Below, piece after piece: positions 37,032 to 45,239 of a stretch of 64,000 nucleotides of DNA. The position numbers and the translations under genes were made by a program. The notes beneath the pieces are model-generated. The model saw only the letters and a list, made by a program, of their open reading frames with translations. It made no database searches and was not told where the DNA came from. Position 1 is the stretch's first letter; the number at the start of each line of letters is the position of its first letter. Location of the stretch: the NCBI GenBank assembly GCA_021014325.1, contig CM037471.1:15954818-16018817 (forward strand), read 5' to 3'. Source of the stretch: Plazaster borealis (taxonomy: Eukaryota > Echinodermata > Asteroidea > Forcipulatida > Labidiasteridae).

Positions 37032-37280
37032 GTTGATTCGAAATCATTCAGAAATTTTGCTCAATGTAGATGACAATTTTTTAGCGCTAAGTAAAGTACC
37101 GACTGTGACTCAAAACTTATGACCTACATGTTATGTTACTTATTATTCATGCGAGATTCTACTGACTGCTATGCTGTGTATGTTTCTGCGCTGGGTGCAA
37201 GTTCCGTGTGCAGTGTGCTATACGCGGCGCGGCCCGCCGGCAGCCGATGGGTGATGATGATCCGGAAGTGTTTCTTTGCT
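37032..37280 (-). promoter_or_regulatory. Probable 5' UTR and promoter region of the R-Ras gene
   Basis: This lies directly upstream of the start codon. It includes a CpG-rich stretch at about 37210-37275 (GCGGCGCGGCCCGCCGG), unlike the AT-rich surroundings, which fits a TATA-less promoter. Upstream ATGs occur: ATG-TAG at 37124-37129, a four-codon frame from the ATG in CGCATGAATAATAAG, and an ATG out of frame just before the start. The transcription start is unknown. Confidence 0.4.
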
Positions 37281-37499
37281 TGCTGAATGCACTGCATGCT
37301 CGGTCGGATTGCGTGTACTACATACTACATGTACTACTATAGCTGCTGCTGCACCCTTGTAATTACATATGTTAATTTATGCAGTTATTCGTGCCCCAGG
37401 TCGGATTTCTGGCACCAACTCGTAATTTGAAAGAAGATAACTAAAACGAGGAAACAAGGCTGTTATTTAACAGATGCTAATTTTGCCTCGGGGATGAAG

Positions 37500-37655
37500 A
37501 ATATAATTTGTTTTTACCCTTTCACCGATGTGTGTATTAAGCACTGCCGGAGTTCTGCGAAAACATCCACTGGCAAATCACTCGGGTGGGATTCGAACGA
37601 CCTTTCTGCGTTGCTATGATGTCTCCACTAGACCGCCGAGCTAGCCCAGTGGCTA
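37500..37655 (-). mobile_element. tRNA-derived SINE, family 2
   Basis: On the minus strand the head reads GGGCTAGCTCGGCGGTCTAG with B-box GGTCGTTCGAATCCCAC, both RNA polymerase III box types. A short body follows (CCGAGTGATTTGCCAGTGG, CACATCGGTGAAAGGGTAAA). It has no long variable arm and so differs from family 1. Confidence 0.65.
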
Positions 37656-38277
37656 GAGGCAGTTCAAATCCTATGTATTGGCAGCGGGTACCGTTGTTAT
37701 AATTATTTGATTAAAAAAGAGCATTCCGACTACACATTGATTCTGACTGCAAAAATGTATCCGAAAACTTTATCCGACTGTTTAAAAAGAGTATATGTAG
37801 GTATAACTACTCTTTCCTAATAGTCCACCAAATTCAAAGCTTTCGGGGGAAAAAAAGTTTATCGTTTCCGAGAAAAAATACAACAACATTTACTAAACTG
37901 CGTAAACGAAACTATAGTACGACCATAGATTCAAACTCTGTCGGAAAACAGCCTGAAAACGGATAATTCTTTATTATTGCCTGTTCCGGAAACACTTTCG
38001 CCCCAATCTTCACTACGTTTATTTCCGAGTTCCCGATAGTCTTGTGGTTCGTAATTAATTGATTTGAGTTTTTTGGGTCGACGTATACAAAATAAAATAA
38101 AAATAAAATAAATAAATTAAAACGTTGGAAGTATGTTATAAAAATGCACACATTTTGACAGAATAAGACCATCTGCAGCTAGTTGAAAGGGTAAAGATCA
38201 AAATAATAAAAAAGACCACCGAAAAGATTAAAGGATTAAAGACGAATAATGTTATAAAAGACCAGCGATAAAGTCCT
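37656..38277. other. Intergenic, nothing recognised
   Basis: AT-rich sequence without a convincing open frame or repeat. Confidence 0.5.
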
Positions 38278-38650
38278 TTAAGGTATCGCACACGTTTGGT
38301 AGTTAGGCCTACTCAAAATATAGCATAAAAACTGACTTGTTAACGAGCAACAGAGAGCGGTTGATAGTATAAAACATTGTGAGAAACGACTCCCTCTGAA
38401 GTAAAGTAGTTTTTGAGAAAGAGGTAATTTCTCACTAATAATAAAAACTTCTTGCAAGAAGTTTTTATTCCTACATCTGAAAGCACACAAATTTGTACAA
38501 CAAGGGTGTTTTTTCTTTCATCATTTTCTTGCAACTTCGATGACCAACGAGCCCAAATTTTTACAGGCTTGTTATTTTATGCATATGTTGGGATACACCG
38601 AATGAGAACGCTGGTCTTTGACAATTACAAAACGTGTACGATGCCTTTAA
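38278..38650. mobile_element. TTAA-flanked MITE (piggyBac-like), copy 1
   Basis: Bounded by TTAA on both sides. The inverted termini read GGTATCGCACACGTTTGG on the left and, inverted from the right, AGGCATCGTACACGTTT. The centre holds a perfect 30-bp palindrome at 38440-38469 (arm AATAAAAACTTCTTG). Internal blocks GTTGATAGTATAAAACATTG and ACAGGCTTGTTATTTTATGC recur in the copies at 54282 and 58132. TTAA targets are characteristic of piggyBac elements; the superfamily is inferred. Confidence 0.8.
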
Positions 38651-38659
38651 TAGCGCCCT

Positions 38660-38803
38660 CTGTGTCCGAATTGGCGGCTACAGCTACGGCTACGGCCCTG
38701 GGCTACGGCTAGATTTCCTCGTCGCAGCATGCGTTGCATATCTCCTGAGCAACACCCTTAGCAACACTAGTAGCCGTAGTGTTAGCCGCCAATTCGGATA
38801 CAG
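38660..38803. mobile_element. Short TIR element, GGCGGCTA family
   Basis: The left terminus CTGTGTCCGAATTGGCGGCT and the right terminus (inverted) CTGTATCCGAATTGGCGGCT differ at one position. The length is 144 bp, the interior is GC-rich, and there is no coding. It abuts the piggyBac-like element. Confidence 0.75.
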
Positions 38804-38939
38804 CCTTAGTTTCATATTGAAACCATTGATGTTATTCATGTAAAGGACGTCAACGATCGTCAACTGAACGTTTCGTACTAGCCGTAAAGTGAGCCTGGGG
38901 CTCGTGCTGCCAGCGTCCCAAGTATGGGTGGCCAATGGG

Positions 38940-39130
38940 GCAAACAAAAAAGACAAAACAAAAAAACACAAAAGCAAAAGCAAACAAAAGCAAACAAACA
39001 AGCAAACAAAAAAACAAAAAAACATACATTAAATCACACAAATTTAAAGAGTTTACACAAATATAAAAATTAGAACCACAAAACAAAAGTGAAATGCACC
39101 CCCCCCCAAAAAAAAAATGAAAAAAAAAAA
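38940..39130. repeat. Low-complexity A/C-rich tract
   Basis: Runs of CAAAACAAAAAAAC and a polyC-polyA stretch. Open frames on the opposite strand are rich in Phe/Cys/Leu for this reason and are not genes. Confidence 0.8.
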
Positions 39131-39349
39131 AATGATATGCTTATACATATATACAAACAAAAACTGTTTTCAAAGTCTAGGCCTACATTAAATAAAATAA
39201 AATACAAGCCGAAAATAAAGTAATATTTAAAATATTTCCTAACCAAATCTTCCAGAGTTTGTAAGTTTGGGTTGTTTACTGTGCTTTGTAGAGGAAGACA
39301 AGGTATGGCCCCTTCTTCCATAATTGAACGTGACTGCACAGGAACCTAG

Positions 39350-39785
39350 TCTACCCATTGCTTGCTCCATTATGGTCCGAAAACCTTCATGGTCTGATTA
39401 TTTTTAACCCCATTCCTATCACTCAAGTTTGCTGAAAAGATTAATTAGTTTTCAAGAGTCTTGCAGTAAATTACTAGAATCGTGGTTCAAATTTTAAAAG
39501 ATACCAAAGGCTTGTTATTCACGTATGCAATTATCGTCCTTTCCGTAATATTGTCATTGAATAACATATTAGTTCAGGTTCAGAATTAAAAATTGCCTGG
39601 GAAACAATAATTGCCTCTCGTTAACGTCTACCGGTAATTTTTATGGCGACTTTATTGTATAAGGGTGAACACAATAGTTTTTGAAGGCTTTTACCTGGCA
39701 TCAAATGCTCCTACTGATTATTGCCCAGTCATAAGTTTTTGACATTATCATGATGATGAAAGAAAATTACATTAAAGCCAAATAA
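39350..39785. repeat. Local duplication, copy 1
   Basis: Shares about 350 bp in direct orientation with 40310-40655. Matching blocks include TTGCAGTAAATTACTAGAAT, AAGATACCAAAGGCTTGTTA and TACCGGTAATTTTTATGGCG. Its last 95 bp (39687-39780) match 40655-40750 in inverted orientation. Confidence 0.75.
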
Positions 39786-39959
39786 TTTCATCGTCGTTAA
39801 CATTTTACAAGTCAACTGTGAGGGGGAATTAATAATGTTCTATATAATGGATTGCCATTGACTCGCCCAACGCATACCTATCTAGTTTTATTTTGACGTA
39901 ACGTTTTTTTTCTACAAACACAAGCTGGTGAGCGTTTCCTCCTACCACATGTAACAGTG

Positions 39960-40032
39960 TATCGCTTTGGGCGGCTAGGATGTCCAGTGGCTAAAAGGTA
40001 GCCACAGGGCCGCCCAGCCGCCCAAAGCGATA
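39960..40032. repeat. Perfect 17-bp inverted repeat with an inner hairpin
   Basis: TATCGCTTTGGGCGGCT at 39960-39976 is exactly complementary to 40016-40032. Inside, GTGGCTA pairs with TAGCCAC across five bases. AGGATGT occurs both just inside the left arm and just outside the right arm. It is GC-rich in AT-rich surroundings and probably a very small foldback element. Confidence 0.75.
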
Positions 40033-40309
40033 GGATGTCGAGCAGGATTTCTTCATTTTTATAAGTTTCCTGATTTTATTTTAATTTTAATTACTAAATT
40101 GTCAGCTTTAAATGTAATCATTCCAACAATATGTTTTTTGTGTGGGAAAAAAAGTGATGTGACAAAAATAAAAATCACACTTTATTACACCCGCGTTAAT
40201 CTCCCATAGCTGATGGCTCCGAGGTGCCAGGAAGCTCAATGGTGACCTTATCGTCGCGAGACTTACACGGTCCATTGAACATGACCACAGGGTACATTAT
40301 AGTCTACCT

Positions 40310-40750
40310 TACTCCATCATGGTCCAAAGACCTTCATGGTCTGAGTATTTTCGACCCCATCCCCGTCGCTCGAGTTTGCTGAAAAGATGTTTAGTTTTCA
40401 AGACTCTTGCAGTAAATTACTAGAATCGTGGTTCAGGTTTTAAAAGATACCAAAGGCTTGTTATTTACGTACAATTATCGTCCTTTCCGTTAATATTGTC
40501 ATTGAATTAAATATTATTTCAGGTTCAGAAGTGATAAGTCCCTAGGGAACAATAAGTGCCTCTCGTTAACGGCTACCGGTAATTTTTATGGCGATTATTT
40601 TTTATTAGGATGAACACAATATTTGTAAAGGCTTTGATAGATCATTATTCATTTATTTAATGTAATTTTCTTTCATCATCATGATAATGTCAAAACCTTA
40701 TGACTTAGCGATTAATCAGTAAGAGCATTTGATGCCAGGTAAAAGCCTTC
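40310..40750. repeat. Local duplication, copy 2 (inverted tail)
   Basis: The first 350 bp are direct to 39350-39680. The final 95 bp (TTTAATGTAATTTTCTTTCA through GATGCCAGGTAAAAGCC) are the reverse complement of 39687-39780. Confidence 0.75.
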
Positions 40751-41001
40751 ATCAACGACGTCCTAGTTTCCCCATAACAGCTTGCTCGAGTTTGCATTGG
40801 TGTACTTCAAGGCTGACGACGATCGCCTTTTATTGCATGTTCTTTTTTGTCAAACGTGAAGCGAAAATTAAGGTCGGCTTAGAGGCACTGAACACGTATG
40901 GTAATTGTCAAAGACCAGTGTTCTCACTTGGTGTATCCAAATACGAGGTTTTTTTAAAAAAACAATTGCCACAATACAAGCTGTAGCTGCTATTCGAGGT
41001 G

Positions 41002-41320
41002 CAGCAGTGTAAACTTGGAGGGGGGGGGGGCACAAGGAGGTGCACAATTTTTTTTCTAGGAATCACTTCTGGCCAAGTTTTCGTTTCCCTTTTTCTTAAC
41101 GAGCCCCTTTTCAGCGACTTTTCGTGCATGTAATTTACTAGTTTTTTATAAGATAATCTGGCGTTAGTGTTAAAAAAAAATACATTGTCTGCGTGTAAAT
41201 GGAAAAATAGTTGGTAAAACATCGAAATTATCACATTAAAGCTTATGTAGCATTTTACTCTGGAAATTCCCTATCCCAAGTCCGATTTCAAATTGGGGGG
41301 GGGGGGGGGGGCGCCCATTC
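41002..41320 (-). mobile_element. Diverged copy of the CAGTGGC-ATAACTA element
   Basis: On the minus strand the interior matches the element at 50281-51151, without the nested insertion there. Shared blocks include the TTTGAAAT..CTGGA start, TTTCCAGAGTAAAATG, AGATTATCTTATAAAAAA and AAACTTGGCCAGAAGT (diverged). Poly-G tracts lie at both ends. Confidence 0.65.
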
Positions 41321-41418
41321 CACCAGCATTGGCGGTGCGGCGTACAGTTTTGCGCGTATATACGGCCGGTGTGCCAGGAGATTCTGTGCCCCCGGAGATT
41401 CTGTCCCCCCGGAGATTC

Positions 41419-41522
41419 TGTCCCCCCATCCATACGGCGAACCGTGATACAAATTTCTTTTGATAGCGCCCACTTTTGAATATGTCCTCCTCCAGCCCAT
41501 GTTAATTTCCCGTATGGGGACA
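41419..41522. repeat. Short TIR repeat, TGTCCCC..ATACGG family, copy 1
   Basis: Inverted ends TGTCCCCCCATCCATACGG and CCGTATGGGGACA. The body TTCTTTTGATAGCGCCC and CTCCTCCAGC recurs at 44999-45096. AGATTCTGTCCCCCCGG repeats lie immediately to the left. Confidence 0.7.
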
Positions 41523-41634
41523 GAATCTCCGGGGGACAGATTTCCCTGGGACACCGGGCTAAAAAAGAAGAATTTTATACTGCCCATGGAGCCATCAATT
41601 TGGGCGACGCGCCATTGAATGACTTTGTTTTCAT

Positions 41635-41762
41635 AACTCGGTTTGGGCTTCGGCTCCGGGCTCCGTTTGATGTTGTAAACAATGTGCAGAATGTACACTG
41701 CTCTAAAACTGATGACGGAGCCCAAGCCGGAGCCGGAGCCTAAGCCGAAGTTTGGAAAAGAC
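41635..41762. repeat. GC-rich TIR element related to the telomere-array flank
   Basis: Left end GGTTTGGGCTTCGGCTCCGG; right end inverted, TTTCCAAACTTCGGCTTAGG. The right half (AATGTACACTGCTC, GACGGAGCCCAAGCCGGAGC, GTTTGGAAAA) resembles 44133-44205, to the right of the telomeric array. Confidence 0.6.
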
Positions 41763-41776
41763 ATACCGGTAACATA

Positions 41777-41930
41777 GGCCCTTTTCGAAACGACCGGCTC
41801 CGGCTTTGCTCAGGCTCCGTTCTCTCGTCCGAATCCCTGAACGCATAGCACGCGTACAGTCAAAACAACTGAGGGGCCTAGCTAGCCTGAGCCGAATCCG
41901 AAGCCGAAGCCGGTCGTTTCGAAAAGGGCC
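41777..41930. mobile_element. Short TIR element, GGCCCTTTTCGAAACGACC family
   Basis: The left terminus GGCCCTTTTCGAAACGACCG and its exact inverse at 41911-41930 bound 154 bp. The flanking trinucleotide ATA is duplicated on both sides, a possible 3-bp target-site duplication. Confidence 0.8.
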
Positions 41931-42169
41931 ATAGGACGCTTCACAGCATCGTTTCCTAAACTGCCCGTTTGCCCAAACGAGGCAAGGTGGTGTCACGGTG
42001 GACAAGGTTTGTGTCTACAATATGATGGAGTCTTCCATATTGTTATTTTAGATAGAAAGTCTTTTTTCTTTCTTCTTTTTAAAAGAATTTTTTCAAAGGG
42101 TTGGTTAGACGTTGGTTTCCGTGTCTGTTTTTTTTTATTGTGAAAAGATTTCCAATGACAAGGTTCTAT

Positions 42170-42600
42170 GTGTGAGTTTTTATTGTCGAATCACTCAGCG
42201 AAATCTGGCTTTTCCATTTCACCCTGCTTCGCCTCTTGGGAAAAATATTTGTTGGGTAATCATTTTGCAAATCACATTAATAACATCCCACCCTAAAAAG
42301 AGACACTAAGTTCCAAAAAGTGGCTCAGATTGCACGACAGAGCATCTACAGGACCGAAAGCTTCTAGGGCCCTCACCCCACGCCGTAAAACTATTGTCGC
42401 AGAATATCGGCCTACTCAATCACTACAAACTGGCTTTTGCATTTCACCCAACTTCGCTTTTCGTGAAAATAAGTCAACGTGGGGTAATCATTTTGCAAAC
42501 TACACTAATTATAATCCCCCAAAGGGACATTTATGTGCCAAATAGTGTCTCTGATTGCACAACAGAGCATCTAGGAACCAAAACCTTCGGGAACCTTAAG
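42170..42600. repeat. Diverged tandem duplication of about 220 bp
   Basis: 42170-42375 and 42395-42600 share in order CTGGCTTTT.CATTTCACCC, GGGTAATCATTTTGCAAA, GATTGCAC.ACAGAGCATCTA and a CCGAAAGCTTC/CCAAAACCTTC block. It lies to the left of the foldback element with the telomeric array. Confidence 0.6.
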
Positions 42601-42630
42601 CGGGCTCAGAGCTCGGCACAGGCTCCGGTT

Positions 42631-44122
42631 CCGGGCTGTGTATTTTGTTTTTACACCGCAGCGAGGGGTTGTGTACTTTAACACTGTCAATTCCGTCTTG
42701 AGATGGGAGACTACGTCTAACCCTAAACCCTAACCCTAACCCTAACCCTAACCCTAACCCTAACCCTAACCCTAACCCTAACCCTAACCCTAACCCTAAC
42801 CCTAACCCTAACCCTAACCCTAACCCTAACCCTAACCCTAACCCTAACCCTAACCCTAACCCTAACCCTAACCCTAACCCTAACCCTAACCCTAACCCTA
42901 ACCCTAACCCTAACCCTAACCCTAACCCTAACCCTAACCCTAACCCTAACCCTAACCCTAACCCTAACCCTAACCCTAACCCTAACCCTAACCCTAACCC
43001 TAACCCTAACCCTAACCCTAACCCTAACCCTAACCCTAACCCTAACCCTAACCCTAACCCTAACCCTAACCCTAACCCTAACCCTAACCCTAACCCTAAC
43101 CCTAACCCTAACCCTAACCCTAACCCTAACCCTAACCCTAACCCTAACCCTAACCCTAACCCTAACCCTAACCCTAACCCTAACCCTAACCCTAACCCTA
43201 ACCCTAACCCTAACCCTAACCCTAACCCTAACCCTAACCCTAACCCTAACCCTAACCCTAACCCTAACCCTAACCCTAACCCTAACCCTAACCCTAACCC
43301 TAACCCTAACCCTAACCCTAACCCTAACCCTAACCCTAACCCTAACCCTAACCCTAACCCTAACCCTAACCCTAACCCTAACCCTAACCCTAACCCTAAC
43401 CCTAACCCTAACCCTAACCCTAACCCTAACCCTAACCCTAACCCTAACCCTAACCCTAACCCTAACCCTAACCCTAACCCTAACCCTAACCCTAACCCTA
43501 ACCCTAACCCTAACCCTAACCCTAACCCTAACCCTAACCCTAACCCTAACCCTAACCCTAACCCTAACCCTAACCCTAACCCTAACCCTAACCCCTAACC
43601 CTAACCCTAACCCTAACCCTAACCCTAACCCTAACCCTAACCCTAACCCTAACCCTAACCCTAACCCTAACCCTAACCCTAACCCTAACCCTAACCCTAA
43701 CCCTAACCCTAACCCTAACCCTAACCCTAACCCTAACCCTAACCCTAACCCTAACCCTAACCCTAACCCTAACCCTAACCCTAACCCTAACCCTAACCCT
43801 AACCCTAACCCTAACCCTAACCCTAACCCTAACCCTAACCCTAACCCTAACCCTAACCCTAACCCTAACCCTAACCCTAACCCTAACCCTAACCCTAACC
43901 CTAACCCTAACCCTAACCCTAACCCTAACCCTAACCCTAACCCTAACCCTAACCCTAACCCTAACCCTAACCCTAACCCTAACCCTAACCCTAACCCTAA
44001 CCCTAACCCTAAACCTAATCCTTTGTATGCATAAACTGTTTGTAGTCTCATCTCAAGACAGGAATTGGCAGTATTACAGTACAAAACCCCTCGATGCGGT
44101 GTAAAAAGGAAATGCTTCCGGG
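42631..44122. mobile_element. Foldback-like element with a telomeric-repeat core
   Basis: The arms at 42631-42714 and 44042-44122 are an imperfect inverted repeat. The left reads TTTTTACACCGCAGCGAGGG and then GTCTTGAGATGGGAGACTAC. The right, inverted, reads TTTTTACACCGCATCGAGGG and then GTCTTGAGATGAGACTAC. Between them is the TTAGGG-type array. The arms suggest one mobile or amplified unit containing telomeric DNA; the mechanism is unknown. Confidence 0.65.
42717..44021 (-). repeat. Interstitial telomeric repeat, (CCCTAA)n on plus
   Basis: About 215 copies of the hexamer over 1.3 kb, with only three irregularities: CTAAACCCTA near the left edge, one extra C near 43593 that shifts the phase, and CTAAACCTAATCC at the right edge. 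The orientation is constant, so it is not a head-to-head fusion of two telomeres. A 507-codon open frame (Gly-Leu then Val-Arg dipeptides) crosses it and is an artefact. Confidence 0.98.
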
Positions 44123-44515
44123 CTCTGTAAAAATGCACATTGCTCCAATTGAAAGTGACGGCATAGCCCAAGCCGGATCCCAAGCCCGGGTTTGGAAAAA
44201 GCCCTTTAAGACCATTATTATAAGACTTGTGTTTTAAACACATCACTATAGTCCTACATTTTGTAAGGGTATCGTTATTTTTAGAACTCGTTTCACAACT
44301 AAAGTTCTCATTATAATAAAACTTTTTTGAAGAACGTGTCTACTACTTTTTGTTTTGGGTGGCACACTATCAGCGATAAGGGTAATTTGATGATTATTGT
44401 TGTAATTTGTTGTAGTGAAGGCAGCCTGTACAGTTTGTCAACCAACAATGAGGCTGTGGCACTCGCAAAAGATCGGCACTATTTTCAGGTTAACAGCACC
44501 ATCTATGTTAATTAA

Positions 44516-44813
44516 ACTATAGTTCAGTTCAATGGTGTTCTAGGTAAAATGCGTTGCGTCATGCTGTCGTGACGTAACGTTAAAAAGGGTATAATTTTCA
44601 AATAGCCTAATTTTGTGTAAGCTGTATCTCTGAGAAGAGGTCTTTTCTGAAGGACTTGTCTTGCATTGGCCAACTAGGCTATAAACGTGAAGACAACATT
44701 GCCATTGATTTTAATCTTTTTCACTTATCCTTTCTGTCGCAGCATCCCTCTTGATGATGCTCCTTCTACCTCCCTTGTCGCATTTAGAACACCATACTGA
44801 ACTGAACTTTAGT
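44516..44813. mobile_element. MITE-like element, GTTCAGTTCA family
   Basis: The termini ACTATAGTTCAGTTCAATGG and, inverted from the right, ACTAAAGTTCAGTTCAGTAT are followed in both by GGTGTTCTA..ATGCG. This makes about 36-bp imperfect inverted arms around a 298-bp unit without coding. Confidence 0.7.
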
Positions 44814-44998
44814 GACAGCAGTGACAAGTGTACACTGTGAACTGACAATCTGTGAACACACTGTGACAAACGGGAACACAGTGTTCATTTAGAAGATACA
44901 ATCTGTGCTGGGGAATTTTTCTGGGCTGACCCAACAAAGGAGATTCAATAAACCTTGGACGACACCGGGCAGCGCGATTTTTTTTCCTACGAACTTTT

Positions 44999-45096
44999 TG
45001 TCCCCCCATACGGCGAACTGTGTACAACCTTCTTTTGATAGCGCCCTCTTTTGAATCATCCTCCTCCAGCTCATGTTAATTTCCCGTATGGGGACA
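44999..45096. repeat. Short TIR repeat, TGTCCCC..ATACGG family, copy 2
   Basis: A 98-bp unit with inverted ends TGTCCCCCCATACGG and CCGTATGGGGACA. The body TTCTTTTGATAGCGCCCTCT is shared with 41419-41522. Confidence 0.7.
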
Positions 45097-45239
45097 AAAA
45101 AATACAACGTCCGGGCAGAAGTCCCCCCTTCCATTAATGATAATTTTAATCCCCCTATGCCACAGGGAACTTTCAGGTGCTCCAACACTTCGAAATTAAT
45201 CGTCTGTTCAGACAACACATCAGAGAATCGGATTCCTTA

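Noticed and set aside
38690..39339. Phe/Leu/Cys-rich minus-strand frames resembling membrane proteins
   Set aside because: They are read from an A/C-rich low-complexity tract on the plus strand.
42717..44021. A true chromosome end or a telomere-telomere fusion
   Set aside because: Ordinary sequence continues for tens of kilobases on both sides and the repeat keeps one orientation throughout.
42723..44246. 507-codon minus-strand frame of Gly-Leu then Val-Arg dipeptides
   Set aside because: It is the telomeric hexamer read as codons. The change of dipeptide is caused by one extra base near 43593.
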